Assembly: GCA_902475375.1 (NCBI GenBank)
Contig: CABRZC010000007.1
Location: 1 to 40,638 of the forward strand
DNA: 40,638 nucleotides
Reading direction: 5' to 3'
Origin: an uncultured Collinsella sp.
Lineage (GTDB): Bacteria > Actinomycetota > Coriobacteriia > Coriobacteriales > Coriobacteriaceae
The notes under the pieces are model-generated. The model was given only the letters and a program-made list of their open reading frames with translations. It searched no databases and was not told the DNA's origin. Below, one piece after another: positions 7,734-15,855 of the stretch. Both the position numbers and the translations under genes were made by a program. Positions within the stretch are counted from its first letter, which is position 1, and every line of letters begins with the position of its first letter.

Positions 7734-7826
7734 CCACCCGCTCAGCGGGTGGAGGCCAATTTCCGCTACGCGACAAAAACCTTCCCCCTAGCATAAGGAT
7801 TGTTCAGGTCATCATGCTAGGGGGAA
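7734..7826. repeat. Pair of hairpins, possible IS200/IS605-type end remnant
   Basis: First hairpin: CCACCCGC, loop TCA, GCGGGTGG (7734-7752). Second: TTCCCCCTAGCAT with ATGCTAGGGGGAA across 19 bases (7782-7826), without a T-tract. Small GC-rich hairpins of the first kind occur at subterminal ends and guide RNAs of IS200/IS605 elements, but no tnpA or tnpB is nearby, so this would be at most a solo end. The second could be a large operator or a palindromic repeat. Confidence 0.45.
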
Positions 7827-7871
7827 TGTAATTGCTGTGGCCCAGAAAGCCGACAGCCTCGCGCACACGAA

Positions 7872-8114
7872 ATGGCTATGCAAGTACCGCATCGCACCGA
7901 GGTCAAGCTCGTCGCCGCCATCGCCGAGAAGCACCCCAAGGTGCGCTTTGCCGTGAGCTACACCTCGGCCTACGCCGACCTTTACGACCGCATGGAGCAG
8001 GCCCTGCGCGAGCGCGTGGCCAACGCGGTGGAGATCGTCCGCTCCGACATCAGCCCCGCGCTTCTTGTCCACACCGGTCCAAACCTCGTGGGTGTAGCGG
8101 TCCAGGGACTCTAG
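7872..8114 (+). pseudogene. 3' fragment of a DegV-like fatty-acid-binding protein gene
   Basis: Only about 80 residues remain. They end MEQALRERVANAVEIVRSDI followed by SPALLVHTGPNLVGVAVQGL, which resembles the C-terminus of DegV/FakB proteins, where an xHTGPGxxGl motif closes the protein. Complete DegV proteins have about 280-300 residues, so roughly the first two-thirds is missing and the sequence upstream is non-coding hairpin DNA. No ribosome-binding site precedes the in-frame ATG at 7872. I read it as a deletion remnant. The identification depends on the HTGP motif and is moderately sure. Confidence 0.6.
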
Positions 8115-8147
8115 CGGAGGCGGGGCGTTCTGCCCAAAAACAAATGC

Positions 8148-8197
8148 AAAAGACGAGCGCTTCTTGCCGCCCAATTGGCAAGAAGCGCTCGTCTTTT
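8148..8197. terminator. Bidirectional intrinsic terminator
   Basis: A perfect 21-bp stem (starting AAAAGACGAGCGCTTCTTGCC) encloses an 8-nt loop and has A- and T-runs at both ends. It lies between the plus-strand DegV fragment and the 3' end of the minus-strand ROK kinase gene. It terminates the sugar operon. Confidence 0.92.
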
Positions 8198-8229
8198 CTT
8201 AACGCGTTGTATGGCGGAGAGAGCACAAG

Positions 8230-9114
8230 TTACGCGAGCGCCCTTCTTGCCAGCTCGGCCGCGCCGAGGATTCCTTGGTCGCCGCCGCAGCCCGGGGCGC
8301 AGATGTAGCTCTCCATGTCCTTAAGCTCGGCGGTCTGGATGTAGCCACCCAGATATTCGAGGGTCTTCTTGCGGACGATGCCGTAGAGCTGCTCCTGGTG
8401 CATCACGCCGCCGCCGAGGACGATGCGGTGAGGCGAGTACATGAGCACGAGGTTCGCACACATCTGCCCCAGATAATCCCCCTCGAGCATCCACACCTCA
8501 TCGTTGTCCGCGAGCTCGGCCGCGGGCTTTCCCCAGCGCGCGGCGATGGCGGGGCCGGAGGCGAGGCCCTCGAGGCAGCTCGCGTGGCTCGGGCAGACGC
8601 AGCGTCCTTCCTCGGTGGGACGGGTCCTTACCAGCATGTGGCCGGCCTCGGGGTGCAGCATGCCATGAAGGAGCCTGCCCGCGCACATGACGCCCGCGCC
8701 CACGCCGGTGCCGATGGTCACGTAGACGGCGTCCTTGAGCCCCTTGCAGCAGCCGAAGACCGCTTCGCCGAGGCAGGCAACGTTCACATCCGTATCGTAG
8801 GCCACCGGAATCCCGAGGGCGTCGGCAAACGCGGCGCGAAGACCATAGCCTCGCCACGCGAGCTTGGGCGTTTGGAGGATGGAGCCGTAGCGCTCGTCGG
8901 CGGGGTCGACGCAGGTCGGGCCGAAGGCGCCGATGCCCAACGCGTCCACATCGCGGGCGGCGAACCACTCGATCATCTGCGGGACGGTCTCGGCGGGCGC
9001 AAGCGTCGGGGTCTCCATACGGTCGAGGACCTCGCCGTCGCCGGACACCACGGCACAGACCATCTTGGTCCCGCCGGCCTCGAGGGCGCCGAGCCTCATT
9101 TGCTTTTCGCTCAT
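8230..9114 (-). CDS. ROK-family sugar kinase, fructokinase type
   Basis: This 294-residue protein is a ROK kinase that phosphorylates a hexose with ATP. The phosphate-binding loop is LEAGGTKMVCAVV (residues 11-23), the catalytic region YDTDVNVACLGE lies near 106, and VTIGTGVGAGV follows near 133. The usual zinc motif CxCGxxGCxE is replaced by HMLVRTRP...CVCPSHASCLEGLASGPAIA. That form, in particular CLEGLASGPA, is characteristic of bacterial ROK fructokinases. It starts at the ATG at 9114 behind AAGGAGG and is the last gene of the PTS/GH172 operon. A cytoplasmic kinase beside a PTS makes sense if the GH172 protein releases a free, unphosphorylated sugar inside the cell. Fructose is the favoured substrate; mannose or glucose is possible. 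Confidence 0.88.
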   Translation of the reverse strand: MSEKQMRLGALEAGGTKMVCAVVSGDGEVLDRMETPTLAPAETVPQMIEWFAARDVDALGIGAFGPTCVDPADERYGSILQTPKLAWRGYGLRAAFADALGIPVAYDTDVNVACLGEAVFGCCKGLKDAVYVTIGTGVGAGVMCAGRLLHGMLHPEAGHMLVRTRPTEEGRCVCPSHASCLEGLASGPAIAARWGKPAAELADNDEVWMLEGDYLGQMCANLVLMYSPHRIVLGGGVMHQEQLYGIVRKKTLEYLGGYIQTAELKDMESYICAPGCGGDQGILGAAELARRALA

Positions 9115-9193
9115 GTGATCCTCCTTACAAAGGGACGCCCGCAGTCATGGTCAACCGCGGACGCCCATAACGTTGGCTTGTTTCGAGGCGACC

Positions 9194-10318
9194 CTACCTG
9201 GGCACGCGGTCCTGCCTTGCGGCAAACGGGGCGAGCACGGCGTGCGGCTCGCTTTGGTACCAGTAGGCGACGGTGGAGATGTCGTCCTCGCGCTCGTAGA
9301 GCTTGATGTCGTCGTTGCCGAGGTCCTGGAACGTCACGCGCAGGTCCTCCTTGAACGAGATCGGGTCGGGAAGGTGCCACCTGTAGAGGCCGTGCCTGGG
9401 CAGCGCGTCGTCGTTGGTCGCGAGCATCGGGTTCGGGTTCGGCTTGCCCGCGCTGAAGCGGTCGCGCGTGGCGTCGCGCGTCGAGCGGTACGGGTAGCCG
9501 GCGAACAGCGTGTTGAAGCACTGCGCCTCGGGCAGCGCGTGGGGCGGCCTGTCGAGGAAGGCCCAGGCACCGCCAAAGTAGTCCTCGGCTCCCGTCGAGG
9601 TGACCGTGGGGAACTCCTCGTCGCCGTCGAGGAAGAACTTCATCTCGCCCTCGCCCCACCAATAGCGCTCCAGGGCGCACAGGGCCATGTAGGTGCCGAC
9701 GTAGTAGCCCTTACCGCGCACGCCGTCGAGCACGGTGTAGTCGACGCCCCTGCGGGTGCTGCGCTCGCGGTTAAAACGGGCGTGGAAGTACATGGCGTCG
9801 TCCGGCACGTCGGTGAGCGCGTAGTTGAACGTGTAGAAGATGTACTTAATGAACCCGGGGTGCTCGCTCGTAAGCGTGACTTTGGCGTGCTTCCTGAAAG
9901 GCATCTCGAAGTAGCAGTTCATGCCGCCCGTCGGGTTCACGCAGATGGGCATCGAGTTGACGATGGCGCGCTCACCGAAGCCGTTGCAGAAGAAGTCGCC
10001 GACAGGGCACTCGACCGAGGGGGTCTCCTCGTCGTCCCAGTAGAAGCGCAGCACGAGGTCGCGCATGACGAAGCTGCCGGCGGCGGTCTTGTCGGGGACG
10101 GTCATCCAGATGTGGCGGATGATGCCGGGGCCCTCGATGTCCGCGAGCGTGATGGTCTCGCCGGACTCAAGGGGCACGCAGCACGAGCCCTTGCGGCCGA
10201 CGCCGAGGTGGCTGGCCGACATGGCGGCGTGGCCCTTCTCGCCCGTGATGTTCTCGGGAGTGATGGCGCGGCTTTCCTCACCGCCGTGCATCCACACGTC
10301 TTTAAGGAACTCTCTCAT
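9194..10318 (-). CDS. DUF2961 / GH172 family protein (putative fructofuranosidase or arabinofuranosidase)
   Basis: This 374-residue protein matches DUF2961, now glycoside hydrolase family 172. Known members act on alpha-D-fructofuranosides (difructose dianhydride I) or D-arabinofuranosides. Visible blocks are IEGPGIIRHIWMTVPD (61-76), FYWDDEETPSVECPVGDFF (92-110), WWGEGEMKFFLDGDEEFP (220-237) and TSTGAEDYFGGAW (240-252). Glu225 and Glu245 lie where the two family catalytic glutamates are expected. No signal peptide is seen (it starts MREFLKDVWMHGG), so it should act in the cytoplasm on an imported sugar. It lies 12 bases after the PTS IIA gene and precedes the fructokinase-type gene, which favours a fructose-containing substrate. 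Substrate assignment is inference; the family assignment is strong. Confidence 0.85.
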   Translation of the reverse strand: MREFLKDVWMHGGEESRAITPENITGEKGHAAMSASHLGVGRKGSCCVPLESGETITLADIEGPGIIRHIWMTVPDKTAAGSFVMRDLVLRFYWDDEETPSVECPVGDFFCNGFGERAIVNSMPICVNPTGGMNCYFEMPFRKHAKVTLTSEHPGFIKYIFYTFNYALTDVPDDAMYFHARFNRERSTRRGVDYTVLDGVRGKGYYVGTYMALCALERYWWGEGEMKFFLDGDEEFPTVTSTGAEDYFGGAWAFLDRPPHALPEAQCFNTLFAGYPYRSTRDATRDRFSAGKPNPNPMLATNDDALPRHGLYRWHLPDPISFKEDLRVTFQDLGNDDIKLYEREDDISTVAYWYQSEPHAVLAPFAARQDRVPR

Positions 10319-10330
10319 CGTCGACCTCCT

Positions 10331-10729
10331 CTATTCGTCGTCTTCGCACTCGGCGGAACTGGCACCGTTCACGTAGACGATCTGCTGGCGCGCCTCGTCG
10401 ACGAGGGCGTCGAAGTCGAGTTTCTCGTCGGGGCGCGCGAGCGCGACCGTCATGGCGAGCGGGAGGTTGACACCCGCGATCACGTGGATCCGGTCGGAGG
10501 CGAAGCGGGAGAAGCGCTGGTTCACGCTGCCGCCGAGCGCGTCGGTAAGGACGACGACCTCGTCAGTGCCCGAAAGCGCCGCCTCGACCGCCGCGTCGAG
10601 CCCTTCGCCGTTGTCGTTCACATAGGCGCAAACGGCGGTGACGGCGTCGCTCTTACCCGTAAGGAACTCGAGGGTGTCCTTGAAGCCCTGGGCGAGAAGG
10701 GAATGGCTCGCCACAACTATCTTTCTCAT
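10331..10729 (-). CDS. Mannose-class PTS EIIA component
   Basis: This 132-residue cytoplasmic protein is a stand-alone EIIA of the mannose/fructose/sorbose class. It begins MRKIVVASHSLLAQGF, where His9 is the expected phosphorylation site receiving phosphate from HPr. The downstream blocks VVVLTDALGGSVNQRF and IHVIAGVNLPLAMTVA are typical of the fold. The C-terminus is acidic (SSAECEDDE). It follows the IID gene by 26 bases and completes a four-part transporter in the unusual order IIB-IIC-IID-IIA. The ribosome-binding site is weak (GGTGA), so expression may depend on coupling to the upstream gene. Confidence 0.93.
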   Translation of the reverse strand: MRKIVVASHSLLAQGFKDTLEFLTGKSDAVTAVCAYVNDNGEGLDAAVEAALSGTDEVVVLTDALGGSVNQRFSRFASDRIHVIAGVNLPLAMTVALARPDEKLDFDALVDEARQQIVYVNGASSAECEDDE

Positions 10730-10755
10730 TGATTCACCAATCTCTTGGGTCGAAG

Positions 10756-11586
10756 CTAGGCGAGGATGCCGGCGGCGGAGGCGACCATCGCGAGGACGAT
10801 CACCACGAGGATGAGGGCCGTCATGCTCGCGTTCTTCTTGGTAAGAAGGTAATACGCGCTTCCCGTGATGGCGGCGGGGATCATGGCAGGCAGGATCTTG
10901 TCGAGCAGCGGCTGAATCTCCATCGAGACGTCGCCGAAGCTGAAGCTAATCGGGCAGGTGACGCCGATGACCGAGGCGATGAGGCAGCCGACCACGGTGA
11001 GGCCGAGCACGGAGGCGGCGGCAGTGAGGTTGGGAAGCTTCTCGCTGAAGTCGGTGACGAGCTTCACACCCTGCTTGTAGCCGAACTCGAGGGCGTGCAT
11101 GCGGACCCAGAAGATGGCCAGGATGAGCGCGAACCAGATGCCGGCTCCCACGGGGTTGCCCTCGATGGCCATGTAGGCGGCGATGGAGCCCATGATGGTC
11201 GGGATCATGGTCATGAGCAGGGAGTCGCCGACGCCGGCGAGCGGTCCCATGGTGCCGATCTTCAGGTCTTGGACGGCGTCCGCCGCCGCGAGGCCGTCAC
11301 GCTCCTCCATGGCCACGCAGGCGCCGAGGATGATGGCGGCGAGCCAAGGCTGGGTGTTGTAGTAGCGGAAGTGGTTGTTGAGCGCTTGCTTATAGTCCTC
11401 GTCGTTCGTGTAGATCTTCCTCAGGATCGGCGAGAGGGCGTAGGCGACCGAGGCGCCCTGCTGGGTCTGGTAGTTGAAGGTGCACACGCTCATGAGCCAG
11501 CGCCAGTTCGCGTTGCGCAGGTCCTTCTTGGTGACCTTATAGCCGGAGGGCTTGCCCTCGGCGGCGGTGATGTTCTCGTTTTCCAT
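10756..11586 (-). CDS. Mannose-class PTS EIID membrane component
   Basis: This 276-residue protein is EIID of the mannose/fructose/sorbose class, which with EIIC forms the membrane channel. Signatures include LRNANWRWLMSVCTFNYQTQ near the N-terminus, MGPLAGVGDSLLMTMIPTIMG near 110 and EFGYKQGVKLV near 165. Hydrophobic segments in the C-terminal half, ending ALILVVIVLAMVASAAGILA, fit membrane insertion. The ATG at 11586 lies 2 bases past the EIIC stop, so translation is probably coupled. Confidence 0.94.
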   Translation of the reverse strand: MENENITAAEGKPSGYKVTKKDLRNANWRWLMSVCTFNYQTQQGASVAYALSPILRKIYTNDEDYKQALNNHFRYYNTQPWLAAIILGACVAMEERDGLAAADAVQDLKIGTMGPLAGVGDSLLMTMIPTIMGSIAAYMAIEGNPVGAGIWFALILAIFWVRMHALEFGYKQGVKLVTDFSEKLPNLTAAASVLGLTVVGCLIASVIGVTCPISFSFGDVSMEIQPLLDKILPAMIPAAITGSAYYLLTKKNASMTALILVVIVLAMVASAAGILA

Positions 11587-11588
11587 GG

Positions 11589-12374
11589 TTACTCATCCTC
11601 TCCGATGAAGGCGTCTGCGGAAGCGTGGGCGGTGAGCTCGGCGTCCTTCTCGGCACGCTGATAGAACGCGATCGCGAGGGCAACGCCGACGATGGCGGCA
11701 CCGATGATGGGCACGTTCAGGAAGGCCGAGAGGAAGAAACCGGCGAGCAGGTACTGGAAGTACTTGGCGGTTGGCATGTAGCGGAGCAGCATGGCGATAC
11801 CGATGGCCGGGAGCATCTTGCCGGCGAGGGTGAGGCCGGAGAGGAACCACTGGGGCATAACCTCGAGGAGCCAGTTGACGGCGGGCTGGCCGAGCGTCAC
11901 GGAGACAAAGACGGGCAGGGCGGCGCACAGGCCGAAGAGCGCGGGGCAGACCCACAGGATGGCGTTCATCTGATTGAACTTACCCTCGTTGCAGAACTTC
12001 TGGGACTTCTCGACGACAAAGCCGTTGAGGATCTTGACGACGACGTCGAGCTGGATGCCGAGCATGCCGACCGGCAGGCCGATGGCGAGGCCCGTGTCGG
12101 AGCCCAGGGTCACGCCGTAGGCGGTGGCGATGATGGCCATCGTGCCGTAGTCGGGAATCGACGAGCCGCCGAAGCCCGCGACGCCGAGCTGCATGAGCTG
12201 GATGGTGCCGCCGATGACGAGGCCGGTCTGCCAGTCGCCCATGACGACGCCGGTGATAAGGCCCCAGAAGACGGCATAGTTGACGAAGATCATCGGGATG
12301 CCGTAGTAGTCCACGTGCTTGATGAAGGCAAGCAGGGTCAAAAGGACGACCTGCAGGATAGTGAAGTTGACCAT
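11589..12374 (-). CDS. Mannose-class PTS EIIC membrane component
   Basis: This 261-residue polytopic membrane protein is EIIC of the mannose/fructose/sorbose class. Recognisable segments are DYYGIPMIFVNYAVFWGLIT, GDWQTGLVIGGTIQLMQLGV and SSIPDYGTMAIIATAYGV, the last two forming the conserved substrate-channel part. It lies 9 bases after the IIB stop and 2 bases before IID. Substrate specificity within the class (mannose, fructose, sorbose, N-acetylgalactosamine and others) cannot be read directly; operon context favours a fructose-related sugar. Confidence 0.94.
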   Translation of the reverse strand: MVNFTILQVVLLTLLAFIKHVDYYGIPMIFVNYAVFWGLITGVVMGDWQTGLVIGGTIQLMQLGVAGFGGSSIPDYGTMAIIATAYGVTLGSDTGLAIGLPVGMLGIQLDVVVKILNGFVVEKSQKFCNEGKFNQMNAILWVCPALFGLCAALPVFVSVTLGQPAVNWLLEVMPQWFLSGLTLAGKMLPAIGIAMLLRYMPTAKYFQYLLAGFFLSAFLNVPIIGAAIVGVALAIAFYQRAEKDAELTAHASADAFIGEDE

Positions 12375-12383
12375 GATCCCTCC

Positions 12384-12857
12384 TTAGATGAGGTCGGCGA
12401 CGGAGACGGGCTTGTCGGCGGGCACGAACTGTGCCGTCACCTTGACGCCGTGGGCGATGAGCGCCTTGTAGCTTTGGACGTTCTCGGCGGAGGCATAGGC
12501 GCGCTGGGTGAGCTGGACGCCGCCCTCCTTGACAAGAGAGCCGCCGACGATCAGCGACGGGAGCTCGATGCCCGACTCGACCAGGTGAAGCATCGTCTCG
12601 GGTTCCTTGGCGATGACAAAGACCTTCTCGCGGTCGTACTTGCCCGCCGCGAAGTTCTTGAGCGCGGTCTCCTCGGAGATGATCGAGACGGCCATGCCCG
12701 CGGGGCGCGCCATCCTCATTGTGGACTTCAGGACCTCGTCGCCGGCGACCTTGTCGTCGATGACCATGACTCGGGTTGCGCCCGACACCGGGGCCCACTG
12801 CGTCACGATGATGCCGTGAAGCAGGCGATTGTCGATTCGTGCCATAACAACACTCAT
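12384..12857 (-). CDS. Mannose-class PTS EIIB component
   Basis: This 157-residue cytoplasmic EIIB passes phosphate from EIIA to the incoming sugar. The active-site loop is VMARIDNRLLHGIIVTQW, with His14 as the phosphorylated residue of this class. TRVMVIDDKVAGDE and IVGGSLVKEGGVQLT are typical later blocks. I start it at the ATG at 12857 because AGGAG lies 6 bases before it; an upstream in-frame start at 12893 has no such support. It is the first structural gene after the LevR-like regulator, separated by 121 bases that probably hold the operon promoter. Confidence 0.93.
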   Translation of the reverse strand: MSVVMARIDNRLLHGIIVTQWAPVSGATRVMVIDDKVAGDEVLKSTMRMARPAGMAVSIISEETALKNFAAGKYDREKVFVIAKEPETMLHLVESGIELPSLIVGGSLVKEGGVQLTQRAYASAENVQSYKALIAHGVKVTAQFVPADKPVSVADLI

Positions 12858-12978
12858 GTTTGCTCCTATCAAATCAAGTTTTTCATTCAGCACTGCCTTG
12901 GCGCTATCCGGATTCGCGCCGGGCGAGGGGTTATCGGATTATTGAAGACGCGCGGTCAGCTCGTGACGGCGCGGGGGG

Positions 12979-15720
12979 TCACTCGTCGAACAGGAGGCTC
13001 GAGGAGCCGAGACGCTCCTCTCGCGCCGGGGCGGCGCTCACGCTGATGTAGTCGAAGACGTAGGCGATCTCGCTTACAGGAACCTCCACGCGATAGCGCG
13101 TCGAGATGCTCGAGAAACTCTGCCTGAAGGACTCGATGAAGTCGGTGTGCTCTTCCTCGAAGCGATCCTGGCCGACGTAGGTCTCGATGGGGTTGCGGGT
13201 GACGAGGCGCTCGACGAGGCAACAGAGGTGAACGTACAGCCCGATGATGGCGTTGCTGCTGATCTTCTCGCCCGTTCTGCGCTGAAGCTCGTGCACGGCG
13301 CTCTCGATCTCGTGGAACAGCCGCTCCGGGTCGAGGATGGTGATGGAGCGGATAACGTTCTGCAGCGTCATATTCGAAAGCAGCTTCTCGTGGAAAGAAG
13401 CGAGCTCGGAGACGTCGAGCCACCTGCCGAACACGGCATCGACCTTCGAGGCGGACGCCGTCGACATAATGTCTTCGAGGGCGACGAAGGGAACGGAGGC
13501 AATCCTGGGGTCTCCCGTGCCGATGACGGCGCAGACGCGGTGCTCGGAGAAAACGGCGTCGTTCGACCCGTTCGCGGCAAGCTGCTTGAAGGGCCTCGTG
13601 AGCAGGCGCGCGCCTATGGTGCGCGGGAGGCTCTGCGAGACGAGCTGACGTATCCTCTCGGCCGCGTCGACCCCGGACTCGGAGCAGAAGACGATGGCGT
13701 CCTCACGGTTGACGCGCTCGATTACCTTGCAGTGCGTCACGCACACGGCGGTCGCATCGCCAAGAACCTCGGCGATGGACTTGCCGCCGAGCAGCCCGGA
13801 CCCGATCTCGAGCGCAAGACCGGTAGAGACGTTGTTCACCACCCCGATGGTGGAGTCGGTAACGTTCTCGAGGGCCTTATAGGCCTCCTCCAAAGAGCCC
13901 ATGTCAACAAGAAACACGACCCCGGTGCAGTAGGAATGGCGGTCGACGAGGCGCTGGAGCGGACCGACGATGTCCTTCAGCTGCTGGTCGTAGGGCATGT
14001 CGACCGCCTCGTACACATGCACGCCGAGCATACGGTTCGCCGCGTCGGCGATGCTCGTCGCCGTCGAGTAGCCGTGTGACAAGATGACGCAGAGCGTCCG
14101 AAGGGCCTTCGCGTCGCGAGACTCCGATGCGACGCACAGCGTCAGAAGCGTCTTCGTGAAGTGATCGAGCGAGATTCCGAGCGCCCCTTCCACGTCTGCG
14201 GCGACCTGATCGGAGACACTCGAGGCAAACGGCAATTCGGAGGTCACGGCACCGAGGAGATGGGAGATTTGCTCCGCACAGGCAGACTTTCGCTTAGCCA
14301 GGCCGATACCCGGCCACAACTGCAGGCAAATCTCCTGGGCCAGTAGAAAAGCGACCTTCCTCGAAAGCTCGATGCCATAAGAAGAGCCTGCGTCGGCAAG
14401 GACCGCGCCCACGACGCGCTCGAAGGCGCGCGACCTCGACGAGGCGACGCCGTGGCCGAAGATCAAGTGATCCTCAACGCCGCGCACAGCGGAGACAGCT
14501 TGCGAGACAAGCTCGGAGACAGAGAGCTCCCCGGCGCAGAATCGCTCATCGAGAGAGCACAGGGCATCGAGCGCCTGCTCGACCGGCCCTGTGCTCTCGG
14601 CGGCATCCAGGGACGCGTCGATCAGAACGCCATCGTCGGGCTGTTGATCGATCTGCGCTGAGGAGAGGAGCCCGCTGGGAAGAAGATACGGGCGAACGAC
14701 GACGTAGTCGCCCTCGCGATTGAGGAACGCTTTGGCGCAGCAGTTCGTCACGCAGGCGCGCAAGCCGGCGATGTTATCGGAAAAGTCCGCGTTCACGAGG
14801 CAACGGTATGCGCCGCGGCTGATCTTCACATCAGAACCGATTCGGCACCCCTCGCTGCGCAGGAAGCTCAAGATGAGATCCTCGCGCTCCTCGGGGGTCC
14901 GCTCCTTGAGTGAGGGGACGCGGGCACAGATGGGCATTTTGCTGTAGGCCGAGGAAACCTTCGGGTCATCAGCGGAAAGCGTCGTCGAAAGAACGAGGCG
15001 AGCGCGCGGCGCATCCTGGGAGGCATCGAGCCCGAGGGCCGTCGCAAGGCAGTGCTCCATCGCAGAGGGAGAGAGTGCCTCGATGCCGTTGACAAAGACC
15101 ACACCCCCGCGCGATTTCGCGATCGACTCGTCAAGAAGCCCGTTGAACGAGGCGGCGTCCGGGACCCCGGCGCAGTCGATGCGCACATAGGAGGAGTCGC
15201 GGGACAGCAAGCCCTGGTTCTTGCCGTACTCGTACACAAGGCGAGAAAGGAAAGACTTACCGACACCCACGCCGCCGCTCAAGAGGATGGGCAGGCCAAA
15301 CGGAGGGTACTGAACCGCAGCCTTGCACTGCTCGACAACGGAGCTGAGGCTCAGGTCGAAGCCCACGGCACGCGCGAAGTCGCGGTGATCGGCGATTCCC
15401 GTCGCCTGGATGAGGTCGGCGAGCGAGGCGTACTCGCTTGCAGAGAGCTTTACCTGAAAACGCTTCTGGAACGCGCGGCGATGAAAATAATGGACAGGCC
15501 TGCCCGCCACCTTAACCACAAGGCCGGCGCGAACAAGGTCGTTGAGGTACTGGCTCGCCAGACTCCTGGAGATGATGAGCGTCTCGGCGATGTCGGAGGT
15601 GGACAGACGGGCAAGGTCGTCGAGCGAGACGGCAGAGGTGAGGGCCTCGAGATGCTCGAGAATCCTGTCCCTCATGTCGACGGGCTTCTTTGCCAAGCTG
15701 TCCTGTGCGGTCTTGTCCAT
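12979..15720 (-). CDS. LevR-like PRD regulator with degenerate AAA+ domain
   Basis: This 913-residue protein has the build of LevR/MtlR-type PTS-controlled regulators. Domains in order are an HTH (about 35-80, LSTSDIAETLIISRSLASQYL), an AAA+ domain (about 130-290), PRD1 (about 385-480), an EIIA-man-like domain (about 540-660, His549 in LSHGYSTATS), an EIIB-like segment (about 665-760) and PRD2 (about 780-895, His831). Walker A is intact (GGVGVGKS, 149-156). The Walker B region reads GGVVFVNGIEAL, without the Asp-Glu pair, and the GAFTGA loop that contacts sigma-54 is absent. LevR proper activates sigma-54 promoters; this version probably cannot, so it may work with the main sigma factor or purely by DNA binding. 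It heads the PTS/GH172 operon. PRD phosphorylation by HPr and EIIB is the expected control. Confidence 0.88.
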   Translation of the reverse strand: MDKTAQDSLAKKPVDMRDRILEHLEALTSAVSLDDLARLSTSDIAETLIISRSLASQYLNDLVRAGLVVKVAGRPVHYFHRRAFQKRFQVKLSASEYASLADLIQATGIADHRDFARAVGFDLSLSSVVEQCKAAVQYPPFGLPILLSGGVGVGKSFLSRLVYEYGKNQGLLSRDSSYVRIDCAGVPDAASFNGLLDESIAKSRGGVVFVNGIEALSPSAMEHCLATALGLDASQDAPRARLVLSTTLSADDPKVSSAYSKMPICARVPSLKERTPEEREDLILSFLRSEGCRIGSDVKISRGAYRCLVNADFSDNIAGLRACVTNCCAKAFLNREGDYVVVRPYLLPSGLLSSAQIDQQPDDGVLIDASLDAAESTGPVEQALDALCSLDERFCAGELSVSELVSQAVSAVRGVEDHLIFGHGVASSRSRAFERVVGAVLADAGSSYGIELSRKVAFLLAQEICLQLWPGIGLAKRKSACAEQISHLLGAVTSELPFASSVSDQVAADVEGALGISLDHFTKTLLTLCVASESRDAKALRTLCVILSHGYSTATSIADAANRMLGVHVYEAVDMPYDQQLKDIVGPLQRLVDRHSYCTGVVFLVDMGSLEEAYKALENVTDSTIGVVNNVSTGLALEIGSGLLGGKSIAEVLGDATAVCVTHCKVIERVNREDAIVFCSESGVDAAERIRQLVSQSLPRTIGARLLTRPFKQLAANGSNDAVFSEHRVCAVIGTGDPRIASVPFVALEDIMSTASASKVDAVFGRWLDVSELASFHEKLLSNMTLQNVIRSITILDPERLFHEIESAVHELQRRTGEKISSNAIIGLYVHLCCLVERLVTRNPIETYVGQDRFEEEHTDFIESFRQSFSSISTRYRVEVPVSEIAYVFDYISVSAAPAREERLGSSSLLFDE

Positions 15721-15730
15721 GACTTCTTAC

Positions 15731-15746
15731 CTCCTTGTACAAGGAG
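15731..15746 (-). promoter_or_regulatory. Perfect palindrome sequestering the regulator's Shine-Dalgarno
   Basis: CTCCTTGTACAAGGAG is a perfect 16-bp palindrome. On the minus strand its right half is the AAGGAGG ribosome-binding site of the LevR-like gene, 11 bases before the ATG. As RNA it can fold with a GTAC loop and hide the site; as DNA it could be an operator. Neither role is shown. Confidence 0.6.
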
Positions 15747-15855
15747 TATAAGGGGAACACAGAGAACGAAAGGGGGCGCGTGGGGGAATCAACAGCCCCG
15801 AGGAGAAGTTCACCACTTGAGGGGCAGAAAACAACGGCCATTGAACATTCAGGGC

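Larger units (their letters stand above)
7453..7871. other. Gene-free stretch with scattered hairpins
   Basis: No convincing gene lies here. The stretch holds a degenerate palindrome around 7549-7595 (TGCCG ... CGGCA with CGTCCCC inside), the GGGACAG-loop hairpin at 7604-7632, a terminator-like imperfect hairpin ending GTTTTTATT near 7685, a GTGCCGCACGGCAC palindrome near 7704, and the two hairpins at 7734-7826. The density of palindromes suggests a recombination or insertion scar. Confidence 0.5.

Noticed and set aside
9194..10318. Secreted glycosidase interpretation of the GH172 protein
   Set aside because: The N-terminus (MREFLKDVWMHGGEESR) has no hydrophobic signal segment, so a cytoplasmic location is more consistent.
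12858..12978. Possible sigma-54 (-24/-12) promoter before the PTS IIB gene
   Set aside because: The best GG/GC-spaced match (AGGCAGTGCTGAATGA) lacks the TTGC -12 element, and the regulator's AAA+ domain lacks the sigma-54 contact loop.
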